Of a DNA stretch of 10,839 nt, positions 1 through 7,162 are shown piece by piece. The stretch is taken from contig DYSM01000079.1 in NCBI GenBank assembly GCA_020718265.1, forward strand, positions 1 through 10,839. The letters are read 5' to 3'. Made by a program: the position numbers and the translations under genes. How positions within the stretch are numbered: position 1 is the stretch's first letter; each line of letters starts with the position of its first letter. The stretch comes from Draconibacterium orientale. Its GTDB lineage: Bacteria; Bacteroidota; Bacteroidia; Bacteroidales; JAADGE01. The notes beneath the pieces were generated by a model that was not told the origin of the DNA, searched no databases, and saw nothing but the letters and a program-made list of their open reading frames with translations.

Positions 1-1178
1 CCGTAACTTAGAAAGCGAAAATCGTTTTCTAAAGCGAAATCGTAAACTTTTTTCCACTCCGAACCACCCGTAAACGCCGAAACCAAAAGCAGTAACGTGC
101 TGCGCGGTTGATGAAAATTTGTGATTAATCGGTTCACAATTTTGAACCTGTATCCCGGAACTATCATTATTTTTGTTTTTGCGGAAATTTCAGACAAATT
201 ATTGTCAGTCAAATAGTTAAGTATGTTTTGTAAAGCGTTTTCAGTTGAAATTGTATCTTCCGTTTCATAAGGTTCCCATTGTTCGACCAAGAACGGATTT
301 TGTGAATTTCCGATTTTTTTTCCGATGTAGTATAAACTTTCCAACGTGCGGACGGAGGTTGTGCCTACTGCCGTTATTTTTCCTTGACTTTCAATAAGTT
401 GCAATAAAGTTTCTTTTGATACAAAAAAATGTTCCTCGTGCATATCGTGCTCGCCGATGGATTCTGACTTCACGGGTTTGAACGTGCCTGCGCCCACATG
501 TAAGCTCACATAAGTTTGATTTACACCTTTTTGAACGAGGTTTTCAAGAATTTCTGTTGTAAAATGCAAACCTGCAGTAGGTGCTGCAACCGACCCTTTT
601 TTATTTGCGTAAATAGTTTGATAGCGCTCATAATCAACGTCTTCCGTATCACGATTCAAATACGGCGGAACCGGAATTTTACCCAAAACGTCCAAAATTT
701 CGGCAAACGAAAAATTTGTGTTATTCCATTGAAAATCAATAATATCGTAAGTTTCTTCTCTTCGGATTCGGTTAGCAGAAACCGTAACTTCATGAGTGTG
801 AATTGTTAAAAATTTAGATAAAATTTCTGATTTCCAACGTTTTGAGTTTCCGACTAAACAACGCCATGTGCAACCTCGTTGAGATTTCAAATTCTCGGAA
901 TATTCAGCAGGAAATTCGGGTTCGAGACAAAAAATTTCAATTTTCGCACCTGTTGCTTTTTCGAAAAACAAACGCGCAGGAATTACTCGTGAGTTATTGA
1001 AAACCAATAAGTTACCGTCTTCAAAATAATCGGTAATCGAATTAAATTTTTGCTCGGAAACGATGCCTTTTTGCCAAACAAGCAATTTAGAGCCGTCGCG
1101 TTCCGATGCAGGATATTGCGGAATGCGCTCCGCAGGTAACTCATAATCAAAGGCTTCTATCGAAATATTTTTTATCAT
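1..1178 (-). CDS. queA: S-adenosylmethionine:tRNA ribosyltransferase-isomerase (QueA family, long variant), C-terminus cut by window edge
   Basis: QueA transfers and isomerises the ribosyl group of S-adenosylmethionine onto 7-aminomethyl-7-deazaguanine in tRNA, giving epoxyqueuosine at the wobble position; it acts in the cytosol. Reading the minus strand from the ATG at 1178 gives 392 complete codons and no stop. Family motifs are clear: an N-terminal YELPAERIPQYPASERDGSK block (12-31), LLVFNNSRVIPARL (57-70), PTAGLHF (200-206), a following LHVGAGTFKPV, VGTTSVRTLES (from 271), NFHQP (354-358) and a final FRFLSYG, which normally lies close to the C-terminus. Probably only one to two dozen residues are missing. 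At about 400 residues it exceeds classical QueA (about 350) and matches the long paralogue common in Bacteroidota. Whether that paralogue does exactly the QueA reaction is less certain. It is divergent from xerD, with a TATCTTTG box about 20 bases before the start. Confidence 0.92.
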   Translation of the reverse strand, partial: MIKNISIEAFDYELPAERIPQYPASERDGSKLLVWQKGIVSEQKFNSITDYFEDGNLLVFNNSRVIPARLFFEKATGAKIEIFCLEPEFPAEYSENLKSQRGCTWRCLVGNSKRWKSEILSKFLTIHTHEVTVSANRIRREETYDIIDFQWNNTNFSFAEILDVLGKIPVPPYLNRDTEDVDYERYQTIYANKKGSVAAPTAGLHFTTEILENLVQKGVNQTYVSLHVGAGTFKPVKSESIGEHDMHEEHFFVSKETLLQLIESQGKITAVGTTSVRTLESLYYIGKKIGNSQNPFLVEQWEPYETEDTISTENALQNILNYLTDNNLSEISAKTKIMIVPGYRFKIVNRLITNFHQPRSTLLLLVSAFTGGSEWKKVYDFALENDFRFLSY

Positions 1179-1197
1179 CTCGTGTTAAAAATGTTTA

Positions 1198-1205
1198 CAA
1201 AGATA
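1198..1205 (-). promoter_or_regulatory. Bacteroidota-type -7 promoter box for the queA-family gene
   Basis: On the minus strand this reads TATCTTTG, a full match to the TAnnTTTG -7 element bound by the Bacteroidota housekeeping sigma factor. It ends 19 bases before the ATG at 1178, which allows a very short leader. I see no clean TTTG -33 element at the usual distance, so only the -7 part is supported. Confidence 0.55.
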
Positions 1206-1237
1206 GGTAAAATTTCTAAAATTTGTGTCCGAGTTTA

Positions 1238-1266
1238 TTTGTAAAACAAGATTTACACTATATTTG
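1238..1266 (+). promoter_or_regulatory. Bacteroidota-type promoter for xerD
   Basis: A TTTG (-33 element, 1238-1241) is followed after 17 bases by TATATTTG (-7 element, 1259-1266), matching the TTTG/TAnnTTTG pattern of Bacteroidota promoters. The xerD ATG lies 19 bases further on. No Shine-Dalgarno is visible before the start, as is normal in this phylum. Confidence 0.65.
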
Positions 1267-1285
1267 CCGGAAGTAAAGATTTTTT

Positions 1286-2224
1286 ATGGAAAACCAAGAA
1301 AAGACGATTTCACTGTGGCTCAAAAAGTTAACGGATTTTAAATATTATCTCAAACTTGAAAAATCGTTGAGTGAAAATACCGTAAAAGCGTATTTGTCAG
1401 ATTTGAGCTATTTAGCTGATTTTCATCATACTAAATCGCCGTTAGAACTGATATTGTCTGATTTGGAAGCGTTTATATCACAAAGCCATTTTGAAGGTTT
1501 GTCCGATAAAACGGAAGGCATCAGTGCGCGGTCGCAAGCGCGCTTAGTGTCCTCTGTGAAAGCATTTTACAAGTTTTTGTCAATCGAAAATTCAATTTCC
1601 TATAATCCGTCAGAATTATTGGAATCGCCGCGAATTGGGCGCAAACTGCCTGATGTGCTGAGCGTTGCAGAAATTGATGCGTTGGAAAACGCTATCGACC
1701 TGAGCAAACCCGAAGGACATCGCAACAAAGCAATTATTGAAACGCTGTATTCCTGCGGGTTACGCGTGTCGGAACTGTTAAATTTGCATCTTGCCGATTT
1801 GTTTTTTGAAGAGGGCTACATTCGAGTTACGGGCAAGGGCAACAAACAACGCCTCGTTCCGGTGGGCGAATATGCGGTTGAAGCAATAAATTTATACGTA
1901 AATTCATATCGCAATCATTTGAATATCAATCCTAAACATAGTCATATTTTGTTTTTAAATCGGCGCGGAAGTCAGCTCACAAGAGTTATGATTTTTACCA
2001 TAATCAAAGAACTTGCTTTGCTTGCCGGAATTCAAAAAAACATTTCGCCGCATACGCTAAGGCATTCTTTTGCAACGCATTTGATTGAGGGTGGGGCAGA
2101 TTTACGCGTTGTGCAGGACATGCTCGGGCACGAATCCATTTTGACAACCGAAATTTACACCCACCTCGACCGCGATTTTCTGCGCCAAACTGTGCTCGAC
2201 CATCATCCGCGCAGCAAAATGTAA
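1286..2224 (+). CDS. xerD: Tyrosine recombinase XerD
   Basis: Site-specific tyrosine recombinase of the Xer type. With a partner recombinase it resolves chromosome dimers at dif during cell division. The 312 residues show the usual two parts: an N-terminal core-binding SAM-like domain (about 15-105, with the LSENTVKAYLSDL helix) and a C-terminal catalytic domain (about 120-305). All catalytic residues can be placed: R160 in CGLRVSEL, K184 in VTGKGNKQR, H256 and R259 in HTLRHSFATHL, H282 in MLGHESI and the nucleophile Y291 in IYTHLD. The length and the GADLRVVQDMLGHESI block fit XerD/XerC rather than a phage integrase or a short resolvase. XerC and XerD are hard to separate by eye; the C-terminal motif favours XerD. 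No mobile-element genes or att-like repeats flank it, so it appears to be the housekeeping enzyme. It has its own promoter and is followed by umuDC after 49 bases. Confidence 0.9.
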   Translation: MENQEKTISLWLKKLTDFKYYLKLEKSLSENTVKAYLSDLSYLADFHHTKSPLELILSDLEAFISQSHFEGLSDKTEGISARSQARLVSSVKAFYKFLSIENSISYNPSELLESPRIGRKLPDVLSVAEIDALENAIDLSKPEGHRNKAIIETLYSCGLRVSELLNLHLADLFFEEGYIRVTGKGNKQRLVPVGEYAVEAINLYVNSYRNHLNINPKHSHILFLNRRGSQLTRVMIFTIIKELALLAGIQKNISPHTLRHSFATHLIEGGADLRVVQDMLGHESILTTEIYTHLDRDFLRQTVLDHHPRSKM

Positions 2225-2225
2225 C

Positions 2226-2253
2226 TTTTCATTTGAAAATTTTCTTATTTTTG
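2226..2253 (+). promoter_or_regulatory. Putative umuDC promoter with overlapping palindromic operator candidate
   Basis: TATTTTTG at 2246-2253 matches the TAnnTTTG -7 element and lies 20 bases before the umuD ATG. Immediately upstream, 2226-2239 is a perfect palindrome, TTTTCATTTGAAAA (six-base arms, two-base centre), sitting where the -33 region would be. Such placement is typical of a repressor operator. No clear -33 TTTG exists at the normal distance: the one inside the palindrome is only 10 bases from the -7 box. The operator role is an inference; the palindrome itself is certain. It could alternatively be a weak hairpin at the 3' end of xerD, but the arms are AT-rich and no T-run follows directly. 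Confidence 0.45.
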
Positions 2254-2273
2254 TAGAAATTTTCGTTATCTAT

Positions 2274-2747
2274 ATGAATTTGCATATAACTCCTTTTGCT
2301 CCGTCAAAACTTTCGTCAAAATATTCGCTTCAAATTTTCACTTATCAACTGTCTGAAAATCAATATAATATTGCTGTTTCTCAAATTTCTGCGGGTTTTC
2401 CTGCGTATGCCGAAAACTTCAAAACCGACCCTATTTCAATCGATAAAGTTTTGGTTTCGCATCCGGAAAGCACCTTTATAATACAAGTTTCGGGCGAAAG
2501 TATGACCGATGCCGGCATTTTTCCAAATTCGTATATCGTAGTGGATACCTCGCTGAAACCCAAAGACAAAAGCATTGTGGTGGCGCGTTACGGAGACGAT
2601 TTTTTAGTTAAACGGCTTCATTACCATGATGATTTTGCGGTTTTAAAAGCCGAAAATTCGTTGCGAAATTTTCCCGATATTCGCTTAGATTCCGAAACTG
2701 ATTTTGAAATTTGGGGCGTAGTTGTGGGTGAATTTAAGCGATTTTAG
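2274..2747 (+). CDS. umuD: UmuD-like self-cleaving subunit of error-prone DNA polymerase V
   Basis: UmuD is a LexA-fold (peptidase S24) protein that cleaves itself when stimulated by RecA-ssDNA filaments. Processed UmuD' joins UmuC to form the mutagenic polymerase V. Over 157 residues the hallmarks are the cleavage site Ala40-Gly41 in SAGFPAYAE, the nucleophile Ser76 in VSGESMTDAGI and the general base Lys113 in FLVKRL. Spacings from Gly41 to Ser76 (35) and Ser76 to Lys113 (37) equal those of E. coli UmuD (25-60-97), which strongly supports a working protease. The arm before the cleavage site is 40 residues, about 16 longer than in E. coli, and shows no helix-turn-helix, so this is UmuD rather than LexA. 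The C-terminal IWGVVVGEFKRF is typical of the family. It is nine bases upstream of umuC, clearly one operon. Confidence 0.92.
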   Translation: MNLHITPFAPSKLSSKYSLQIFTYQLSENQYNIAVSQISAGFPAYAENFKTDPISIDKVLVSHPESTFIIQVSGESMTDAGIFPNSYIVVDTSLKPKDKSIVVARYGDDFLVKRLHYHDDFAVLKAENSLRNFPDIRLDSETDFEIWGVVVGEFKRF

Positions 2748-2756
2748 TAAACTAAG

Positions 2757-4058
2757 ATGCAAAAGACTTGGCACATCATTGCGGACGCAAACTCTTTTTA
2801 TGCGTCTGTTGAAAAAGTTTTTCGCCCAGAATTGCGCGATAAACCTGTCGTGGTTTTGTCAAATAACGACGGCATAATTGTTGCGCTTTCGCCCGAAGCA
2901 AAAGCGATTGGACTTAAGCGCGGCGATGCGTACCATCTCATCAAAGATTTGGCACAAAAGCATGATACTCAATTCTTTTCATCAAATTTTATTTTGTATT
3001 ACGATTTTTCAAGAAGAATCGAACAAATTATCAGAAGAAATTTTGAACACGTCGAAAAATATTCCATTGATGAGATGTTTATCACGTATTACAGTTCGTT
3101 GAATGTCAATGATTTGAGAAAAATTCTGTCAAAAGTTCGACAGGAAATTTTGGATGAAACAAAAATTAAAGTGTCGTTCGGAGCTGCTCCGACCAAAACG
3201 CTTGCCAAAGTGATGAATCAGTATTCTAAGAAAGATAATCGTTACAATGGAGTATCTATCTTACACGATATGAGCAAGTTAAAAACTGCACTCGAAAAAT
3301 TTTTTGTCGGCGATGTTTGGGGAATCGGTCGTCAAAGCACGAAAAAATTGGAAACTTACAACATCCGCACAGCTTGGGAATTTTCGCAACGCAACGATGC
3401 GTGGATTCGCAAAAATTTTAACATCACAGGTTTGCGCACCGCAAAGGAATTGCGCGGTGTTCCGGTAGTTCAAATTGGCGATATTACGGAAAGCAAACAA
3501 TCAATTCTGTGTTCGCGTTCGTTTCCTAAAGCTATTGAAAATGTGGATGATATACGTGCCGCACTTGCCGATTTTGTGGAAGAAGTCGGCGAAAAACTAC
3601 GTAAACAACAAAGCGTTTGTCGGAACGTTTCTGTTTTTGTGGTAACGGCTGCACCGAAACATCGCATTCACGGCGATTCGTTTTGGACACAAGTGGAACT
3701 GCCTTATTTTGCGAACGATACAATAACTTTGACACGTTCTGCAATGATTGGTTTACAGCTTTTATTGAAACCCGGCGTGAAATATAAAAAAGCCGGCGTT
3801 ACGGTAACAAACTTAATTCCGGAAACGAATTTACAATTTAATCTTTGGCAGGATACGTCTAAAATTCTAAAATTCAGAACTTTATATAAAAAAATTGACT
3901 TTGTAAACACTTCTGTCGGATACGTGCGGCTTGGCGTTCAGAACCCCGACAATGCCGTTCATGCGTTTCGACAAAATTTGAAATCGCCGAATTACACAAC
4001 CGACATCCGTCAGGTTCCGAAAATTGATATGGATAAACCGTTGAAAGACAGCGACTAA
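2757..4058 (+). CDS. umuC: DNA polymerase V catalytic subunit UmuC
   Basis: Y-family translesion polymerase, expected to copy across damaged bases during the SOS response once UmuD has been cleaved. The 433 residues match the E. coli length (422). The palm metal ligands are D10 in IIADANSFYAS and D105-E106 in YSIDEMF. Y15 corresponds to the steric-gate tyrosine that excludes ribonucleotides. The UmuC signature VVVLSNNDG (31-39) is intact, followed by EAKAIGLKRGD. A helix-hairpin-helix-like stretch, VGDVWGIGRQSTKKLE, lies mid-protein. The C-terminal QFNLW (360-364) fits the beta-clamp-binding QLxLF-type motif at nearly the position of QLNLF in E. coli UmuC (about 357). The ATG follows umuD by nine bases with no separate promoter. 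Its TAA overlaps the stop of the convergent gene on the other strand. No frameshift or missing catalytic residue is seen. Confidence 0.95.
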   Translation: MQKTWHIIADANSFYASVEKVFRPELRDKPVVVLSNNDGIIVALSPEAKAIGLKRGDAYHLIKDLAQKHDTQFFSSNFILYYDFSRRIEQIIRRNFEHVEKYSIDEMFITYYSSLNVNDLRKILSKVRQEILDETKIKVSFGAAPTKTLAKVMNQYSKKDNRYNGVSILHDMSKLKTALEKFFVGDVWGIGRQSTKKLETYNIRTAWEFSQRNDAWIRKNFNITGLRTAKELRGVPVVQIGDITESKQSILCSRSFPKAIENVDDIRAALADFVEEVGEKLRKQQSVCRNVSVFVVTAAPKHRIHGDSFWTQVELPYFANDTITLTRSAMIGLQLLLKPGVKYKKAGVTVTNLIPETNLQFNLWQDTSKILKFRTLYKKIDFVNTSVGYVRLGVQNPDNAVHAFRQNLKSPNYTTDIRQVPKIDMDKPLKDSD

Positions 4059-6895
4059 TTCAAGGGTAAATCCATTGTGATTACGCTAAATTGAGGTTTC
4101 GCACCACTTTGAGTATAAGGGTAGGCGAAGCGCGCACCAACTTCCAACGGCAGCCCTAAACCAAAGGCGAAAAATTGCACGGATATTTCTGCGCCGGCGG
4201 ATGCTCTTAATTCTCCAAGGATAGCACGTCCGGCGATTCTACCGCTGATAAATTCGGAATCGTGAAAAAATGCGCCGCTTAATCGTTTGAAATACAGAAA
4301 ACTTCCGCCTAAATCCGGATACCACAGCGGGAACCGATAATCCATGCTTAACTTGTAATAATCGCTGAAATTGCGATAGTCGTGCCCGCGAGCCTGTTCA
4401 AAAACGGACGGAAATTGATATTCTTTCGAAATAGTTGACCGGACATCCGAAAATGCGTGTTGAAATTCCGCTCCGGTTTTTATTACAAAAGAATGGTCAG
4501 CACCAAATCCGGGTAAATACAAGGCAGAATAAAGTGCATATTGATAACCTTTAACAGGTTGATTATTAAATACTTTGTTGTAAATAAATGTTACATACTG
4601 TCCGTATTTCGGAGACAAATCTCGAGTTGCCTGATAACGGTAATTGTGGAAACTGCCTGAAATTCCGCTTGTTGAAAACCACACATCGGAAGGGACATCT
4701 TCTACCGAGCGAATGAATTTATCATTGATGTTTGTAATTGAATATGAAGATTTTATATCGAAACCACGACTCCAAACCGAACGCGATATGTCAAACGGAA
4801 CAGTAACTGAAACATTTCCGAACGTTTCAAACCACTGAACTGTATCTTCTTCATTTTCAAATGTATAAATATTTTGCCGCAGAGCTTTTCCGCCGGTAAG
4901 GTCGATTATCGGATAAAATTTTGATATTCTGGTTGTCAAATAGCCGAACGGCTTACGTGTGTTGAGGTCGTAGCCAAAGGTCGCAATTTCGGACAGTGTG
5001 TTCAAATAATTGTCGGAATAAATGACCAATCCGATGTCGTTATCGTGTTCCGAATTTAAGCTCCAACTGTGAATTTTAACAGCATCGCGTGCAGCTTTAT
5101 AGCGTTTGCTTTCATGAACTGTTGTAGGTAAAGAATCGAAGACATTTTTGCCTTGTTCTTGCGCCGTAAAAATAGAATTTCGTTCTTTTAGATATGTAAA
5201 TCCACTTGTAACAGACTTGTTTTCAGCGGATTTTAAATCAAATTCTGCCACATTGTAGCCGGAAACGGTGTAATTTTGCATCAAAAGTTTATCTTCTGAA
5301 ATATCGGTACAAAATGCGCCGTATTGTGCTGATACAATACGAGTTACTTCTTCTGTGTCGATATTAATTTTGAAAATATTGTCAATACCGTCTTTTGTCG
5401 AATTATACACAATTGAATTTCTGTAAAACATCGGACGGCTAAGGTTTTCGTAATTCGGAGCAACAATTTCGGCCTCTGTTTCTGTTTCAATATCAAGCAC
5501 ATACAAACCGGTTCCGTGCAAACCTGTTGCTGTGTAAGTCATTTGTTTTCCGTCCTCTGACCATGAAGGCGTACGAATGAATCGGTTTTCCGGATTTGCA
5601 AAACGTTTTAACTCTTTTCCGGTTTCGGAATCAATTAGAACTAAACATGTCTGCATGTTCGGAAGATGTTCAACCACAGCGATTTGTGTAGCATCGGGAG
5701 ACAATTCCGGCGCAAAATATTTTTGCTTTTTTGTCAATCTTTTTTGTGTATAGGTTTGTATATCAAAAATATACACATCCGACCACGATTGTAGTTGCCA
5801 TCGCGTATCCGGAATTTCGGTTGTCCATACGATTTTGCTTTTTTCTGTAGAAATTTGTTCGGCATTGATGTCGAAAAGTTTAGTTTCTTTTCCGCTTTTG
5901 TCTAAAATATACAACGCTGAGATTTCGGATAAATCTGATTTTTTTACCAAAACATTTTCATTATCAAGATATTGCGGCTCGTAATAGCGTGTGTATAATT
6001 TTTTGGGTGAAGTGTTTATCGTTTTTAAAACAGTGTGTTCATTATCAGCACTTTGAGCGGTCCAAACGGAGTCGTAATACGACATGGCTTCGTTGTAATA
6101 TTTGCGTTCGTTTAGTCCGATTGTTTTTTTCATGCCGCGCGAAAATGCGTAGGGCCAAATTGAAATGCGGCTTGCTTTTTCCAAGGTTTTATCCCAAACG
6201 TCGGCACCGTAACGTTCTCTACCATAAGAAACTAACAGCCAACCAAGATGATAATGATTCGGATAGAAATCTTTATAAGAATTAAACTTCGTTTTGTGAT
6301 ATTTATATCGAATACCGTTTAAATATTGCGTGCGCACCGGCATATCGAAACTCGGCATTCGTCCGCGACCGCCCGCGCCGAATGCGGTTTCCGTCATAAT
6401 TGCATCGCCTTCGTAAAACCAATTCGGGAAGGAATACGAGCCTATTGCAATGCCTAAATCTCCAAACAAAACTGAAAGAAATTTTGTAAAATAAGCATTG
6501 CTTTTTGAATATTGTGCAATATGCCTATATTCGTGAGCTGCAAGGGTTTGAAACCAATCGTCCGACCCGATGTCCGCAGCGTTTTGGAACGGCGTAACAT
6601 ACCAACCGGAGCGACGCGGCATCAAACCTGCAAAACCGTTGGTTCTCGTTGTGCGATTGAATAAAATTATCGGTGTTTTATTTAGATTTGATTTTAGTGT
6701 TTTTGTCTGAAAATCATGCAAATACGTTACTAAATTTGCTGCACGCTGTGCTTCTTTTTCCAACTCTGCCGGATAAATCACGCGCGCATGTTCCGTATTT
6801 ATTTCGCGCCAATCAATGCCGTTCGGGCTTTGACCTTGAGAAAATGCTGCGAAATTAGCGACAAACAATAGGATTGCAAGTGCTGTATTTTTCAT
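4055..6895 (-). CDS. Exported HExxH metallopeptidase / TolB-like beta-propeller / putative outer-membrane beta-barrel protein
   Basis: The 946-residue protein appears built in three parts. Residues 1-19 form a Sec signal peptide (MKNTALAILLFVANFAAFS, likely cleaved before Q20). Residues about 25-275 contain HEYRH (121-125) and, 37 residues later, WFYEGDA with E162, the arrangement of a gluzincin zinc peptidase with two histidines and a downstream glutamate. Residues about 295-600 carry TolB/PD40-type propeller repeats, for example APELSPDATQIAVVEH (about 395-410) and TPSWSEDGKQMTYTATG (442-458). From about 610 to the end the sequence alternates aromatic and polar residues like a beta-barrel. 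ARGHDY (835-840) followed by LSMDYRFPL recalls the RGY loop and next strand of Omp85-type barrels; this last assignment is inference. Substrate and role are unknown. It stands alone with its own promoter and overlaps the end of umuC by four bases. Similar PD40 proteins are widespread in Bacteroidota. Confidence 0.75.
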   Translation of the reverse strand: MKNTALAILLFVANFAAFSQGQSPNGIDWREINTEHARVIYPAELEKEAQRAANLVTYLHDFQTKTLKSNLNKTPIILFNRTTRTNGFAGLMPRRSGWYVTPFQNAADIGSDDWFQTLAAHEYRHIAQYSKSNAYFTKFLSVLFGDLGIAIGSYSFPNWFYEGDAIMTETAFGAGGRGRMPSFDMPVRTQYLNGIRYKYHKTKFNSYKDFYPNHYHLGWLLVSYGRERYGADVWDKTLEKASRISIWPYAFSRGMKKTIGLNERKYYNEAMSYYDSVWTAQSADNEHTVLKTINTSPKKLYTRYYEPQYLDNENVLVKKSDLSEISALYILDKSGKETKLFDINAEQISTEKSKIVWTTEIPDTRWQLQSWSDVYIFDIQTYTQKRLTKKQKYFAPELSPDATQIAVVEHLPNMQTCLVLIDSETGKELKRFANPENRFIRTPSWSEDGKQMTYTATGLHGTGLYVLDIETETEAEIVAPNYENLSRPMFYRNSIVYNSTKDGIDNIFKINIDTEEVTRIVSAQYGAFCTDISEDKLLMQNYTVSGYNVAEFDLKSAENKSVTSGFTYLKERNSIFTAQEQGKNVFDSLPTTVHESKRYKAARDAVKIHSWSLNSEHDNDIGLVIYSDNYLNTLSEIATFGYDLNTRKPFGYLTTRISKFYPIIDLTGGKALRQNIYTFENEEDTVQWFETFGNVSVTVPFDISRSVWSRGFDIKSSYSITNINDKFIRSVEDVPSDVWFSTSGISGSFHNYRYQATRDLSPKYGQYVTFIYNKVFNNQPVKGYQYALYSALYLPGFGADHSFVIKTGAEFQHAFSDVRSTISKEYQFPSVFEQARGHDYRNFSDYYKLSMDYRFPLWYPDLGGSFLYFKRLSGAFFHDSEFISGRIAGRAILGELRASAGAEISVQFFAFGLGLPLEVGARFAYPYTQSGAKPQFSVITMDLPLN

Positions 6896-6919
6896 TTTTT
6901 TGCGATTTTAAATTTGTAT

Positions 6920-6950
6920 CAAATGTAAAAATCATTCCTGAAATTGCAAA
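6920..6950 (-). promoter_or_regulatory. Bacteroidota-type promoter for the metallopeptidase/propeller gene
   Basis: Read on the minus strand, TTTG (complement of 6947-6950) is followed after 19 bases by TACATTTG (complement of 6920-6927). This is the best full promoter match in the window, with both elements and the preferred spacing. The -7 box ends 24 bases before the ATG at 6895, leaving a leader of roughly 15-20 bases. Confidence 0.7.
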
Positions 6951-7043
6951 TATTTCTGATAAAATGCAGCATTGCGTTGCTATTTTTCAAGTTTATACAC
7001 GCTCAAAAGACGCAAACCTTGCGTCACTACATTTTCACATTTG

Positions 7044-7062
7044 ACTTTACAAACTTTACAAA
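7044..7062 (+). repeat. Tandem ACTTTACAA repeat (two copies) in intergenic DNA
   Basis: The nonamer ACTTTACAA occurs twice head to tail at 7044-7052 and 7053-7061, and a C-less partial start continues it. A related run is found inverted at 10820-10833, where the complementary strand reads ACTTTACAAACTTT. The repeat lies upstream of the citrate lyase fusion gene, about 80 bases before its -7 box. Function unknown. Confidence 0.6.
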
Positions 7063-7138
7063 CACATTATCTGCCGTACAACATTATGTTTTAAGAGTTG
7101 TTATGTTTTTCAGTATAAAAAAAAGAACTTAATCTCTG

Positions 7139-7146
7139 TATCTTTG
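7139..7146 (+). promoter_or_regulatory. Bacteroidota-type -7 promoter box for the CitD-CitE fusion gene
   Basis: TATCTTTG matches TAnnTTTG and ends 16 bases before the ATG at 7163. A TTTG -33 element is not found 17-23 bases upstream, where the sequence is A-rich; the start may depend on an activator or on a non-canonical upstream element. Confidence 0.55.
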
Positions 7147-7162
7147 CCGAAAATTAATTCAG

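Noticed and set aside
516..809. Plus-strand open frame of 97 codons
   Set aside because: It lies wholly antisense to the queA-family gene, whose motifs are unmistakable, and its Cys/Asn/Phe-rich translation resembles no family.
1286..2224. Integrase of a mobile element or integron
   Set aside because: Length and C-terminal motifs fit chromosomal XerD; no cargo, att-site repeats or other mobile genes are adjacent.
2274..2747. LexA repressor
   Set aside because: The serine-lysine protease part would fit, but the 40-residue N-terminal arm is too short for a winged helix DNA-binding domain and umuC follows directly.
6944..7132. 62-codon open frame in the intergenic gap before the citrate lyase fusion
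   Set aside because: It starts inside the promoter of the divergent gene, is made of low-complexity AT-rich sequence containing the ACTTTACAA repeat, and shows no recognisable protein features.
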